Shown here: positions 18,583 to 28,187 of the stretch, in pieces
Layout of the letters: every line of letters starts with the position of its first letter
How positions within the stretch are numbered: position 1 is the first letter of the stretch
Assembly (NCBI GenBank): GCA_025210295.1
Contig: JAOASC010000047.1
Location: 124,001 to 188,000 of the forward strand
DNA from: Flavobacteriales bacterium
GTDB taxonomy: Bacteria > Bacteroidota > Bacteroidia > Flavobacteriales_D > Parvicellaceae
DNA length: 64,000 bases
Direction of reading: 5' to 3'
Made by a program: the position numbers and the translations under genes
Notes under the pieces: model-generated
Told to the model about the DNA's origin: nothing
Seen by the model: only the letters and a program-made list of their open reading frames with translations
Databases searched by the model: none

Positions 18583-19569
18583 ATGAAAAATTTTTTAATT
18601 ACCCCAACAATTATTATTGCTCTTTTTCTTTTTTCTTGTAACAAAGAAAAGAGACTTACTCCTGAACCAATTCCCTCAGAAAAAAAGACATATACTGATC
18701 AAAATGACTACAGTCAATTAACAATAAAGGATAACCTATTAGAGTTTACTTCTTTTGAGTATTACAAATCTTTTATGGGCGCTAAAGATGAACGCAAAAC
18801 AGACTTCTTAATTCAGAAAATAAGGCAAAGTAACTTTAATTCTTATGAAAAGTTGATGCAAACAAAATCGAGCAAAAACTCCATTGATGATTTCATTGTA
18901 AACATTTTAAATCAAGACAATATTGTAAAAATTGACCAATGGTATCTAAAGTTAAATTTTGAAACTGAAAAAGTTTATGCTGTACCAGCTGAAACCACTA
19001 ATGCCTATCAACTAGCAGCCAATGAAAAAACAACTAATGGCTCAGTTTATGAATTTTCATTTGAAGATGAGGTCATCACGCTACTAGAAGAAGGACAATA
19101 CCAGGGGCAATCTACTTTTTGTTCTGATCGTAGAGCTAGCAGCAGAAGTCACCTAACCCCTGTACATCGAATCATTACCCATGGAAACATATATGTTAAC
19201 GGAGAACTAAGAAGCGATTACAAGAGGTATGGAGTTTATTTCACCTTAATCTCTGAAGGGGCTTTGGTCAGCAACGACTTAAACTTTAATAGTAAAACGA
19301 CAATGTGGTTTTATTTATCCAATTGCAGTTATGAAATCCGTTGCGGAGGAAGTCAAACTGGACGAACATACCCAACCAATTACCCTACCTATTTTAATGT
19401 TGTCAACTCTTCTACTGTTATCGGGAGATATAGATGGTATGGAGGTTCTAAGCAGTTAAAATCTTATGATTATAAAGTAAAAATGAGAATTGACCACACC
19501 TACACAACTACACCTCCTAACAGTTTCACTCCTACGTATTCATATTGGACACACATCGCTAACTCCTAA
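18583..19569 (+). CDS. Hypothetical lipoprotein
   Basis: A 328-aa protein with a lipoprotein signal peptide (lipobox LFSC, Cys19 in IIIALFLFSCNKEK). The N-terminal half is charged and helical. The C-terminal half has cysteines (FCSDRRAS, LSNCSYEIRCGG) and aromatic strands that could form a small beta domain, with SYWTHIANS near the end. I do not recognise a family. It stands alone between a structured 413-bp gap and a strong terminator shared with gyrA. Confidence 0.6.
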   Translation: MKNFLITPTIIIALFLFSCNKEKRLTPEPIPSEKKTYTDQNDYSQLTIKDNLLEFTSFEYYKSFMGAKDERKTDFLIQKIRQSNFNSYEKLMQTKSSKNSIDDFIVNILNQDNIVKIDQWYLKLNFETEKVYAVPAETTNAYQLAANEKTTNGSVYEFSFEDEVITLLEEGQYQGQSTFCSDRRASSRSHLTPVHRIITHGNIYVNGELRSDYKRYGVYFTLISEGALVSNDLNFNSKTTMWFYLSNCSYEIRCGGSQTGRTYPTNYPTYFNVVNSSTVIGRYRWYGGSKQLKSYDYKVKMRIDHTYTTTPPNSFTPTYSYWTHIANS

Positions 19570-19636
19570 CAAGTCAAAGACCAAAATCCAAGACAACAAA
19601 CTACCCAATACGATTTATTATTTAAAATTTTAAATA

Positions 19637-19672
19637 AAAAAGGTCCAGACTCAATTGAATCTGGACCTTTTT
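19637..19672. terminator. Bidirectional terminator between the lipoprotein gene and gyrA
   Basis: A perfect 13-bp inverted repeat AAAAAGGTCCAGA / TCTGGACCTTTTT with a 10-nt loop, between convergent genes, has T-runs on both strands. Confidence 0.9.
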
Positions 19673-19693
19673 ACTATTTATGAATAGCGAGCT

Positions 19694-22222
19694 CTATTCT
19701 TCGGTTACAGGAGTATCTTCTCCTCCTTCACCGTCAATTATCTCTTCCTCATTTTCGTCTCGTTCTACTTTTGCTACTGCAGCAATAGTATCTTTCCCTT
19801 TAAGGTTGATCAGTTTTACTCCTTGAGTTGCTCTACCCATCGTTCTTAAAGAGTCAACATGCATACGGATCATAATACCTGATTTATTAATAATCATTAA
19901 GTCATCATCATCTGTAACTACTTTCATTGCAACCAACTCTCCTGTTTTATCAGTAATATTCAGTGTTTTAACACCTTTACCACCTCTATTTGTAACACGA
20001 TAAATGGCTTCACCTGTTTCAGGATCATTCAATAAAGTACGCTTACCGTAACCTTTTTCAGAAACAACTAGAATCGTATGGCTAAAATCCTCTACACATA
20101 CCATCCCAATTACTTCATCACTTGGATTCGTAATCGTAATTCCTCTTACACCAGATGCAGTACGTCCCATTGAACGAACTTTCTCTTCAGGGAAACGAAT
20201 TGCACGTCCAGACTTCAATGCCATTAAAATCTCATTGTTTCCATTCGTTAATTTAGCTTCTAAGAGCTCATCTCCCTCACGGATACCTATTGCATTAATA
20301 CCATTCGTTCTAGGTCTAGAATAAGCCTCTAACTTCGTCTTCTTGATAATACCATTCTTGGTACACATCACGATAAAGTTATTATTTACATATTCTTCAT
20401 CTCTTAAGTCCTTAGTACTAATATATGCCTTAACCTTATCGTCTTGCTCAATATTAATCAAGTTTTGAATGGCTCTACCTTTTGCTGTTTTAGACCCTTC
20501 TGGAATTTCGAATACACGCATCCAGAAGCATTTTCCTTTTTCAGTAAAAACTAGCAGGTAATTGTGGTTAGTTGCCACAAACAATTCCTCTAAGAAATCT
20601 TTATCTCTCGTTGTCGAAGCTTTAGAACCTACTCCTCCTCTGTTTTGAACTTTATATTCATCCAAACGCGTTCTTTTAATATAACCTGCATGACTAATTG
20701 TTACAACCATTTCATCATCAGGGATTAAATCCTCTATACGCATTTCATTGGCTGAATACTCAATTACTGAACGTCTCTCGTCACCATACTTCTCTTTAAC
20801 CTCAATTAGTTCGTCTTTGATGATCTGCATTCTTCTTGATTCATTTGCCAAAATATCTTTTAAATCAGCAATTGTTTTCATTAAGTCATCGTATTCAGCT
20901 CTTAACTTATCTTGCTCTAGACCCGTCAACTGTCTTAAACGCATTTCAATAATCGCTCTAGCCTGAATTTCAGATAGTTCGAATCGCTCAATTAAAGATT
21001 CTCTTGCAGCCTCAGGACTTTTAGAACCTCTAATAATTTTAATGACCTCATCTATATTATCTGACGCGATAATCAACCCTTCTAAGATGTGTGCTCTTTC
21101 TTCAGCTTTCTTTAATTCATATTGCGTTCTTCTAACGATCACATCATGACGATGTTCCACAAAATGGTGAATCATATCTTTTAGATTCAACATCTCAGGA
21201 CGCCCATCAACTAAAGCAATGTTATTCACTGAAAATGAAGTCTGTAACGCAGTATATTTATATAATTTATTTAATACTACATTTGGAATTGCATCACGTT
21301 TCAATTCATAAACAATTCGCATTCCATTACGGTCAGACTCATCTCTTAATTCAGAAATACCTGTTAACTTTCCTTCTTGAACTAAACCAGCTGTTTTTTC
21401 AATCATATCAGCTTTATTTACCTGATATGGAATTTCAGTAACAATGATTGCTTCTCTACCTTCTCTAATCTCTTCTATTGCAGCCTTGGCACGCATAACA
21501 ATACGCCCTTTTCCTGTCTCAAAAGCACTCTTTACACCTTCATACCCGTAGATAATTCCTCCAGTTGGGAAATCTGGTGCTTTGATATACTCCATTAAAC
21601 CAGCAACATCAATATCTCTATTGTCGATGTATGCTATAGTTCCATCAATTACCTCTGATAAATTATGAGGAGCCATATTTGTGGCCATCCCCACAGCAAT
21701 CCCTGCAGCACCATTAACCAATAAGTTTGGTATTCTAGTAGGTAATACACTTGGCTCTTTTAACGAATCATCAAAGTTAGGTCTAAAATCAACGGTATCT
21801 TTTTCTAAATCAGATAGTAATTCTTCTGCTGCTTTTCTTAACCTAGCCTCAGTATAACGCATAGCTGCTGGGCTATCTCCATCTACAGAACCAAAGTTAC
21901 CTTGTCCATCTACTAACGGGTATCTCAACGACCACTCTTGGGCCATACGTACCATAGTATCATATACTGAAGAGTCTCCATGTGGGTGATACTTACCTAA
22001 AACCTCACCTACGATACGCGCAGACTTCTTATAAGCACTCGTGGATTTAACTCCCAAATCTAACATTCCATATAAAACCCTACGATGTACAGGTTTTAAT
22101 CCATCTCTAACATCTGGTAATGCACGAGAAACAATAACCGACATCGAATAATCGATGTATGCAGATTTCATTTCTTCCTCAATACTTACCGGAATAATTT
22201 TTTCTCCTTTTTCTTCTGCCAT
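19694..22222 (-). CDS. gyrA: DNA gyrase subunit A
   Basis: An 842-aa protein. The catalytic tyrosine is Tyr123 in [10 protein letters not shown]. The quinolone-determining region [10 protein letters not shown] keeps Ser84 and Asp88, the equivalents of E. coli Ser83 and Asp87, so no classical quinolone-resistance change is present. The C-terminal beta-pinwheel has six-bladed repeats ([50 protein letters not shown]). A GyrA-box-like [10 protein letters not shown] is present, favouring gyrase over topoisomerase IV, and the C-terminus is acidic. With GyrB (not in this window) it introduces negative supercoils using ATP. A TATCTTCG -7-like element (complement of 22280-22287) lies upstream. Confidence 0.97.
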   Translation of the reverse strand: MAEEKGEKIIPVSIEEEMKSAYIDYSMSVIVSRALPDVRDGLKPVHRRVLYGMLDLGVKSTSAYKKSARIVGEVLGKYHPHGDSSVYDTMVRMAQEWSLRYPLVDGQGNFGSVDGDSPAAMRYTEARLRKAAEELLSDLEKDTVDFRPNFDDSLKEPSVLPTRIPNLLVNGAAGIAVGMATNMAPHNLSEVIDGTIAYIDNRDIDVAGLMEYIKAPDFPTGGIIYGYEGVKSAFETGKGRIVMRAKAAIEEIREGREAIIVTEIPYQVNKADMIEKTAGLVQEGKLTGISELRDESDRNGMRIVYELKRDAIPNVVLNKLYKYTALQTSFSVNNIALVDGRPEMLNLKDMIHHFVEHRHDVIVRRTQYELKKAEERAHILEGLIIASDNIDEVIKIIRGSKSPEAARESLIERFELSEIQARAIIEMRLRQLTGLEQDKLRAEYDDLMKTIADLKDILANESRRMQIIKDELIEVKEKYGDERRSVIEYSANEMRIEDLIPDDEMVVTISHAGYIKRTRLDEYKVQNRGGVGSKASTTRDKDFLEELFVATNHNYLLVFTEKGKCFWMRVFEIPEGSKTAKGRAIQNLINIEQDDKVKAYISTKDLRDEEYVNNNFIVMCTKNGIIKKTKLEAYSRPRTNGINAIGIREGDELLEAKLTNGNNEILMALKSGRAIRFPEEKVRSMGRTASGVRGITITNPSDEVIGMVCVEDFSHTILVVSEKGYGKRTLLNDPETGEAIYRVTNRGGKGVKTLNITDKTGELVAMKVVTDDDDLMIINKSGIMIRMHVDSLRTMGRATQGVKLINLKGKDTIAAVAKVERDENEEEIIDGEGGEDTPVTEE

Positions 22223-22531
22223 TTTAATTTATAATGGTTAATTTTATTTTATATCTTGTATACAATTTTTACAAGCATTCGAAGATAATCAATAGAACGC
22301 TTTTTTTACCGCTTTAAAACGACGATTTGCTAACAAACAGTCTACCAAACTCAACTTACTGTTAATAACTATAATCCAAAATCCAATTTAAGGGCATTTT
22401 TAAGCGTTCTAATGAAAGATATTTTTTTTCTCGTCTATTTTTATGACTTCATATCCTTTTAAGATTTACACCTTGTTTTACTTTAATTGATTAAAAAGCT
22501 AATGCTTACATTTGTCAAAAAGATTAACAAA
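22223..22531. other. Intergenic region with divergent promoters of gyrA and the cupin gene
   Basis: 309 bp, AT-rich, no gene seen. It holds the gyrA-side TATCTTCG element (minus strand, 22280-22287) and, for the cupin gene, TTG at 22487-22489, a 17-bp spacer and TACATTTG at 22507-22514. In-frame TTG and ATG codons at 22487 and 22502 fall inside this promoter and are not starts. Confidence 0.5.
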
Positions 22532-22927
22532 ATGAAGCGCATACCATCGATTTCAATAAAAATACCAATTGCTCTAGTGCTTACTAGCCTGCTGTTACTA
22601 CAAAATTGCTCCTCATCTCCTCAGCTCCCTGACCCATTAGCTGCAGGATGGAAAGGTGAAAAAGTCTGTAAAGTATTAAAAGAAAATCCTTCTATCCGCG
22701 TATTGGAATGCTCTTTCCCTCCTGGTGTTGGACACGAAAGACATTTTCATGCTAAACACTTTGGCTATACGCTTAAAGGAAGCAGATTTAAAATAACAGA
22801 CCACAAAGGGACACGAGAAGTTGATGTTCCAACAGGTTATGATTTCTTTAACGAGGGGATCGAATGGCATGAAGTCCAGAATATTGGCGACAGTACCGCT
22901 GTATTTTTAATTGTAGAACCGAAATAG
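22532..22927 (+). CDS. Cupin-domain lipoprotein
   Basis: A protein of about 131 aa. An N-terminal hydrophobic segment ends in LLLLQNCSSS; the -1 Asn is unusual for a lipobox, but the Cys followed by Ser residues suggests an exported lipoprotein. The rest is a single cupin barrel: PPGVGHERHFHAKHFGYTL holds the metal-binding His set of cupin motif 1 and FFNEGIEWHEVQNIGDST that of motif 2. The start at 22532 is chosen because upstream in-frame codons lie within the promoter (-7 box TACATTTG at 22507-22514). The substrate is unknown. Confidence 0.8.
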   Translation: MKRIPSISIKIPIALVLTSLLLLQNCSSSPQLPDPLAAGWKGEKVCKVLKENPSIRVLECSFPPGVGHERHFHAKHFGYTLKGSRFKITDHKGTREVDVPTGYDFFNEGIEWHEVQNIGDSTAVFLIVEPK

Positions 22928-22929
22928 AC

Positions 22930-23785
22930 AATGAGGTAATGAGATAATGAGCTAATTAGATAATTAGATAATTAGATGATGAGCTAATGAGATAATTAGA
23001 TGATGAGATGATTATTAAGATTAAAGACCATTAGACTCTAGACTCCCCAATACTCTATAAACAACACTATGCTAGTCAGTTCGAGTAATTTATTTTGAAA
23101 AAATTAATTGTATCGAGAAGTTGACGACTTATTAAACTAGATGATAGAAAAGAGAATAGAGAGCAGAGACAATTAGACAATGAGGTAATGAGATAATTAG
23201 CTAATGAGACGATTATTGAGATTGAAGACCATTAGACTTAAGACTTCCCAATACTCTATAAACAACGCTATACTGGTCAGTTCGAGTAATTTATTTTGAA
23301 AAAATTAATTGTATCGAGAAGTTGACGACTTATTAAACTAGATGATAGAAAAGAGAATAGAGAATAGAGACAATTAGACAATGAGGTAATGAGATGATTA
23401 TTGAGATTAAAGGCCATTAGACTCTAGACTCCCCACAACTCTATAAACAACACTATGCTAGTCAGTTCGAGTAATTTATTTTGAAAAAATAATTGTATCG
23501 AGAAGTTGACGACTTATTAAACTAGATGATAGAAAAGAGAATAGAGAACAGAGACAATTAGACAATTAGACAATGAGGTAATGAGATAATTAGCTAATTA
23601 GATGATGAGATGATTATTGAGATTGAAGACCATTAGACTCTAGACTCCCCACTACTCTATAAACAACACTATGCTAGTCAGTTCGAGTAATTTATTTTGA
23701 AAAAATTAATTGTATCGAGAAGTTGACGGACTATTTAACTAAGAGGATAGAAAAGAGAATGGAGAGAAGAGAATAGAGATGATAG
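22930..23785. repeat. Nested tandem-repeat array: four 161-bp cores with variable octamer runs
   Basis: The 980-bp gap between the cupin and OstA-like genes is filled by four tandem copies of a long unit. Each has a run of 8-bp repeats (variants of AATGAGAT, AATTAGAT, AATTAGAC) followed by a near-identical core beginning GATTATT at 23010, 23211, 23396 and 23612. The octamer runs have 10, 5, 3 and 7 units. Core start-to-start distances are 201, 185 and 216 bp, which equal 161+40, 161+24 and 160+56 exactly, so all length variation is octamer copy number plus one deleted base. The core contains an imperfect inverted repeat (TCGAGTAATTTATTTT against the complement of AATTGTATCGAGA). The last copy degrades after about 23725. 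No ORF or CRISPR-like spacing is present. Confidence 0.9.
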
Positions 23786-23882
23786 ATTAAAGACCACAAG
23801 ATACAGACTCAAGACTTTTCTATTATTCAATAAACAGTTTTTAGTCTACACAAAAAAATTAGTGAATTATTTCAGAAACTTT

Positions 23883-23890
23883 TATCTTCG
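23883..23890 (+). promoter_or_regulatory. -7-like element (TATCTTCG) for the OstA-like gene
   Basis: A TAnnTTCG variant of the Bacteroidota -7 element, 18-36 bp before the two candidate starts at 23909 and 23927, and just downstream of the repeat array. Confidence 0.4.
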
Positions 23891-23926
23891 TGGTTTTTGG
23901 TATAGAATATGCCATTACCTATCTAT

Positions 23927-25435
23927 ATGATTAAATTTATTCTCTTTTTTGCATTTACTTTTTGCTCAATCCTTTTGATTGGACAGGAGAAAAAAATACG
24001 TATCATTCAAGCAGATAAATTGCAATACGATGAACAAATTAAAGAGGCTCAACAACTAATCGGTAATGTCATATTTGAACACGACAGTGCCTATATGTAC
24101 TGTGACACCGCTTTACTCTATGTAAAGAGTAATAGCTTTGAAGCCTTTAGTGGAGTTAAAATTATTCAAGGGGACTCCATTCAAATGACAGGTGATACTG
24201 TAGTCTATTCTGGAGAAGAAAAAATAGCTAGACTAAAAGGAAACATTCACTTTTCTGACGGAAAATTACAACTAGTAACCAATCAACTGGATTATGATTT
24301 AACTACTAAAATTGGCTCTTATACCAATGGAGCAACGATCACAAGTTTAGAAAACAATAATGTTTTAATCAGCAAGATTGGATCCTATCATAGCGACGCT
24401 AAAACGTTGTTTTTTAAAGACTCTGTAAGGCTAACTAACCCTAAATATGTTATTGAATCTGATACCTTAACTTACAACACAGAATCGGAGGTCAGTTATT
24501 TTCATGGAGCCACAACAATTACATCTGATAGTAACTTTATTTACTGCGAGCATGGATGGTATGACACTCAAAATGAAAAAGCTGCGTTTTGGCAAAATAG
24601 TTATTTAGAGACCAAAGAACAACGTTTATCTGGCGACAGTATATTCTACGACAGAACAGCTGGGATTGGAGAAGCTTTTGGAAATGTATTAATACAAGAT
24701 ACAACCAATAAAGTTGACATTCAAGGAGGTTATGCTTTCTATAATGAAATCATTGATTCTTCCCTTGTTACAGATTGCCCTGTTTTTGTACAATACTTTG
24801 AAAAAGACACCTTATACCTTGTTGCTGATACACTTTCAATCCAACAGGACTCTACTACATCGCTAAAATTATTTAGAGCTTATCACAATGTTTTGTTACA
24901 TAAGCCCGATCTGCAAGCTAGTTGTGATTCTCTAATATACTCAGAAACGGATTCTATGATGTATTTTATGAAAACTCCTATTATCTGGTCGGATAACAAC
25001 CAATTGAGTGGGAAGAAAATAAATATTAGAACGTTCAACGGTAATGTTAAGCAGCTATACATTAACAAAAAAGCAACAATTATATCTGAAGCTGACTCTT
25101 TAAACGCTAATCACTTTAACCAAATACAAGGAAAAACTATTGAAGGCCTTTTTAATGATGAGAATAAATTGGAAACGGTATTTGTAAAAGGAAATGGAGA
25201 AGTCATTTACTTTATGGGAGAAGACCAAAAACCATTGACTGATATGAATCATACTCAATGTGCTGAAATGAAAATACTATTAAAGAGCAATGAAATAGAC
25301 AAAATCAAATTCTATAACAAACCTACTGCTTCACTTAAAGCTATAATTGAAGTGAATGAAGCTGATAAAAAGCTTTCTCAATTTAGCTGGAATACTGAAA
25401 AGAGACCTCAATCACCTGAAGATATTTTGGACTAA
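23927..25435 (+). CDS. OstA/LptA-like periplasmic protein
   Basis: About 502 aa from the ATG at 23927 (signal peptide MIKFILFFAFTFCSILLIGQ); an ATG at 23909 would add six residues. It has OstA/LptA-type beta-jellyroll strands repeated through the protein: DKLQYDEQIKEAQQLIGNVIFEHDSAYMYCDTALLY, VYSGEEKIARLKGNIHFSDG, DTLTYNTESEVSYFHGATTI. In proteobacteria, LptA bridges the inner and outer membranes in lipopolysaccharide transport. The long Bacteroidota OstA-like proteins are presumed to have a similar role. It precedes a GNAT gene by 2 bp. Confidence 0.85.
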   Translation: MIKFILFFAFTFCSILLIGQEKKIRIIQADKLQYDEQIKEAQQLIGNVIFEHDSAYMYCDTALLYVKSNSFEAFSGVKIIQGDSIQMTGDTVVYSGEEKIARLKGNIHFSDGKLQLVTNQLDYDLTTKIGSYTNGATITSLENNNVLISKIGSYHSDAKTLFFKDSVRLTNPKYVIESDTLTYNTESEVSYFHGATTITSDSNFIYCEHGWYDTQNEKAAFWQNSYLETKEQRLSGDSIFYDRTAGIGEAFGNVLIQDTTNKVDIQGGYAFYNEIIDSSLVTDCPVFVQYFEKDTLYLVADTLSIQQDSTTSLKLFRAYHNVLLHKPDLQASCDSLIYSETDSMMYFMKTPIIWSDNNQLSGKKINIRTFNGNVKQLYINKKATIISEADSLNANHFNQIQGKTIEGLFNDENKLETVFVKGNGEVIYFMGEDQKPLTDMNHTQCAEMKILLKSNEIDKIKFYNKPTASLKAIIEVNEADKKLSQFSWNTEKRPQSPEDILD

Positions 25436-25437
25436 CT

Positions 25438-25929
25438 ATGTTAACCACTCAAAGAGCTATTATTAGACCACTTGAAGAAAACGATTTTGAATCATTAATT
25501 GAAATGTACTTGGAACCTGACTCCAATAAATTCATAGCCCCTTTGAGAGATAAAAATAAAAATTTCTACACCTCTTTTTTAAAAACAAAGATCAAAAACA
25601 ACCAAGAAAAAATAGGTTTTTGGACTGTTGTAGAAACTGCTACTAATAAAATCATAGGAACGGTTAACCTTAATTATTTTGAGCCTTTAGCTATTCATCA
25701 TATAGGTTGTCATTTAAAAAGAAATTATTGGAATCTTGGTTTTGCAACAGAATTACTCCATACACTTATCGAATATGGAAAAGATCAGGAAAACTACTCT
25801 CCTATTCATGGCTTGGTTGAATCTGGGAATGCTGCTTCAAAAAAATTAATGGAAAAACTTGGCTTAACTTATTCAAAAACTGAATGGATAAAGGATTCTG
25901 AAATCCTTGTTTATCAACTTGCTAACTGA
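25438..25929 (+). CDS. GNAT family N-acetyltransferase
   Basis: A 163-aa protein of the RimJ/RimL-like GNAT type. It begins RAIIRPLEENDFESLIEMY, has central strands (FWTVVETATNKIIGTVNLNYF), the acetyl-CoA binding region LKRNYWNLGFATELLHTLIEYG (Q/RxxGxG/A-like) and VESGNAASKKLMEKLGL. It transfers acetyl groups from acetyl-CoA to an amine on an unknown small molecule or protein. It sits 2 bp after the OstA-like gene and 7 bp before the EamA transporter, so all three are probably one transcript. Confidence 0.88.
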   Translation: MLTTQRAIIRPLEENDFESLIEMYLEPDSNKFIAPLRDKNKNFYTSFLKTKIKNNQEKIGFWTVVETATNKIIGTVNLNYFEPLAIHHIGCHLKRNYWNLGFATELLHTLIEYGKDQENYSPIHGLVESGNAASKKLMEKLGLTYSKTEWIKDSEILVYQLAN

Positions 25930-25936
25930 TTACGAC

Positions 25937-26812
25937 ATGTCATTGCTTACCCGAAATAAAGATTTTATCTTATTACACTTTATTGTTTTACTTTTTGGGT
26001 TTACAGGTATTTTAGGCAATCTTATCCCTCTAAGCTCCTTTATTTTAGTTTGGGCTAGGATTGGTATCGCCATTCTTGGTATTGGCTTATATTTATACTT
26101 TTCTAAAACAAAAATTAAAATAGACCTTAAATTACTACCCAAACTCATTTTTGCAGGGATAATTATTGCTTTCCATTGGATCACATTCTTTGAAGCAATC
26201 AAAGTTTCTAACGTTTCTGTTGCATTAGCTACATTTTCCTCCAGTACATTATTTACGGCAATACTGGAACCACTTTATAACAAAAAAAGGATTGTCGTTT
26301 ATGAACTTCTTTTAGGAGTTATCATCATTTTTGCGATCTCTCTTATTTTTAATATCGACCTCAAATACAAACAAGGGATTTTATTGAGCTTGATTTCTGC
26401 ATTTTTAGCCTCTTGGTTTACTGTTTTAAACGGTAAACACATCAAAGTTGCTCCTGCAACAGTTATCTCCTTTTATGAACTTACAACAGCTTTTTTGATT
26501 TTATGTTTTGGGTTGTTTTTTGTCCCCATAGATGAACTCTTTTTACTTTCCTCACTACAAATAAGCTATTTATTGATCTTAGGACTTGTTTGTACTTCTT
26601 TTGCTTTTATCGCTAGTGTTGCTGTTATGAAATCAATTTCAGCTTATACTGTTACAATGACGGTAAACCTCGAACCCATCTACTCTATTCTTCTGGCAAT
26701 TATGATTTGGCCTACATCCGAAAAAATGCCTCCACTGTTCTATTATAGCTTTGCAGTGATCTTATGTTGTTTATTTTTAAATGCCTATCTAAAGAAAAAA
26801 TATTCTAGGTAA
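25937..26812 (+). CDS. EamA/DMT superfamily transporter
   Basis: About 291 aa with ten predicted membrane segments in two five-helix halves (first half from FILLHFIVLLFGFTGILGNLIP; second from GILLSLISAFLASWFTVLNG), the layout of drug/metabolite transporters of the EamA type. The typical PxxxxLLA-like segment near the end of the second half is NLEPIYSILLAIMIW. The substrate is unknown. The ATG at 25937 is preferred to a TTG at 25907 that overlaps the acetyltransferase gene. Confidence 0.87.
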   Translation: MSLLTRNKDFILLHFIVLLFGFTGILGNLIPLSSFILVWARIGIAILGIGLYLYFSKTKIKIDLKLLPKLIFAGIIIAFHWITFFEAIKVSNVSVALATFSSSTLFTAILEPLYNKKRIVVYELLLGVIIIFAISLIFNIDLKYKQGILLSLISAFLASWFTVLNGKHIKVAPATVISFYELTTAFLILCFGLFFVPIDELFLLSSLQISYLLILGLVCTSFAFIASVAVMKSISAYTVTMTVNLEPIYSILLAIMIWPTSEKMPPLFYYSFAVILCCLFLNAYLKKKYSR

Positions 26813-26882
26813 CAAGAGTTATCTAAAAGAAAGTCTTATTGCATTGAATAAAATCATTTACTTTGCCTAAAATTACCTAACC

Positions 26883-28127
26883 ATGAAAGAAATCATCTTA
26901 CAAAAATTAAAGGATTGGAACTTTAACTTTTTAAATGAAAACCTTGTACTCACCCTAATTCACCTATTAATACTTGTCATCGTTTGCTATGCCTTATACT
27001 GGGTAACCAAAACTATTATTTTAAATAAAGTTCACGACATTGCTGAGAAAACAAAGACGAAATGGGATGACCTGTTAGTCCAAGAAAGTTTTTTTAAAAA
27101 ATTATCTGGTTTAATTCCTATAACAATTGTTTTGTATTCGGTAAATTCAATTTTAGAATTTTATGAAGACTACATTCCTTTTACGTATGCCATTGTTGAA
27201 GTCTTTTTAGCAATTGCTATCCTTCGTTTAGTTATTTCGTTTTTAAATGCTTTACATAAATTTTTAGAAACCAATGACAGGTACAAAGACAAACCTATCC
27301 AAAGCTATATACAACTAACCAAAATTGTTGTTTATATCTTCTTTGGGATTATCGTTTTCTCTTTGGTTACAGGAAAAACACCAATGTTCTTCCTTACAGC
27401 CATGGGGGCGATGTCTGCTATTTTATTGTTAATCTTTAAAGACACCATACTAGGTTTTATTGGAAGCATTCAATTAGCGACCAATGACATGGTACGAATT
27501 GGTGATTGGATTTCGATGCCTAAATATGGTGCCGACGGTACTGTTATTGAGATCAATCTAGCGACTATAAAAGTGCGAAATTTTGATTTAACCATCACAA
27601 CAATCCCTACCTACTCTATGATTTCTGATTCTTTTAAAAACTGGAGAGGAATGGAAGAATCTGCCGGACGAAGAATCAAAAGAGCATTAAACATTAAAAT
27701 TAGTAGTGTTAACTTTTGTGATGAAGCACTAATTGCTGACCTAAAAAATATAGCACTCATCAAACCATATATTGAAGAGAAACAAGCTGAAATTGAAAGC
27801 TACAATAAAGCTAACAACCTCGACAACAGTTTAAAACCTAATGGCAGAAGCCTTACCAATGTTGGGGTTTTTAGAAAATATGTCGAACTCTACCTAAAAA
27901 GTAACGAAAGCTTAAATACGGATTTAACATGTATGGTTAGGCAGTTATCCCCTACTGAAAAAGGACTTCCTATTGAAATTTATGCATTTAGCAAAAACAA
28001 AGAATGGGTAATTTATGAAGCAATAGTTGCCGATATTTTTGACCACTTACTAGCTGTTGTTCCTGCTTTTGAACTAGAAGTCTTCCAAAGCCCAACGGGT
28101 AGTGACTTCACTAAAGTAGCCCTATAA
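26883..28127 (+). CDS. ybdG: YbdG-like mechanosensitive channel
   Basis: A 414-aa MscS-family protein close in length and sequence to E. coli YbdG (about 415 aa). It has transmembrane helices in the first 170 residues, a pore-lining TM3 region (FFLTAMGAMSAILLLIFKD) and the MscS beta domain GFIGSIQLATNDMVRIGDW followed by MPKYGADGTVIEINLATIKVRNFD and IPTYSMISDSFKNWRGM. The C-terminus, with QLSPTEKGLPIEIYAF and SPTGSD, is typical of YbdG. It gates in response to membrane tension and eases mild hypo-osmotic shock. It has its own promoter region and is monocistronic. Confidence 0.92.
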   Translation: MKEIILQKLKDWNFNFLNENLVLTLIHLLILVIVCYALYWVTKTIILNKVHDIAEKTKTKWDDLLVQESFFKKLSGLIPITIVLYSVNSILEFYEDYIPFTYAIVEVFLAIAILRLVISFLNALHKFLETNDRYKDKPIQSYIQLTKIVVYIFFGIIVFSLVTGKTPMFFLTAMGAMSAILLLIFKDTILGFIGSIQLATNDMVRIGDWISMPKYGADGTVIEINLATIKVRNFDLTITTIPTYSMISDSFKNWRGMEESAGRRIKRALNIKISSVNFCDEALIADLKNIALIKPYIEEKQAEIESYNKANNLDNSLKPNGRSLTNVGVFRKYVELYLKSNESLNTDLTCMVRQLSPTEKGLPIEIYAFSKNKEWVIYEAIVADIFDHLLAVVPAFELEVFQSPTGSDFTKVAL

Positions 28128-28187
28128 ACACAAGACATAACCCTTTAATTTTTAACGAAATAAATAATTTTAGTTATATTTATAGTT

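Noticed and set aside
19694..22222. Quinolone-resistance change in gyrA
   Set aside because: Ser84 and Asp88, the key positions, are wild type.
22487..22531. TTG or ATG starts for the cupin protein at 22487 and 22502
   Set aside because: These codons fall in the -33/-7 promoter; the signal peptide begins at 22532.
22930..23785. CRISPR array
   Set aside because: The repeats are 161-bp cores with octamer runs between them; there are no unique spacers of constant length and no cas genes.
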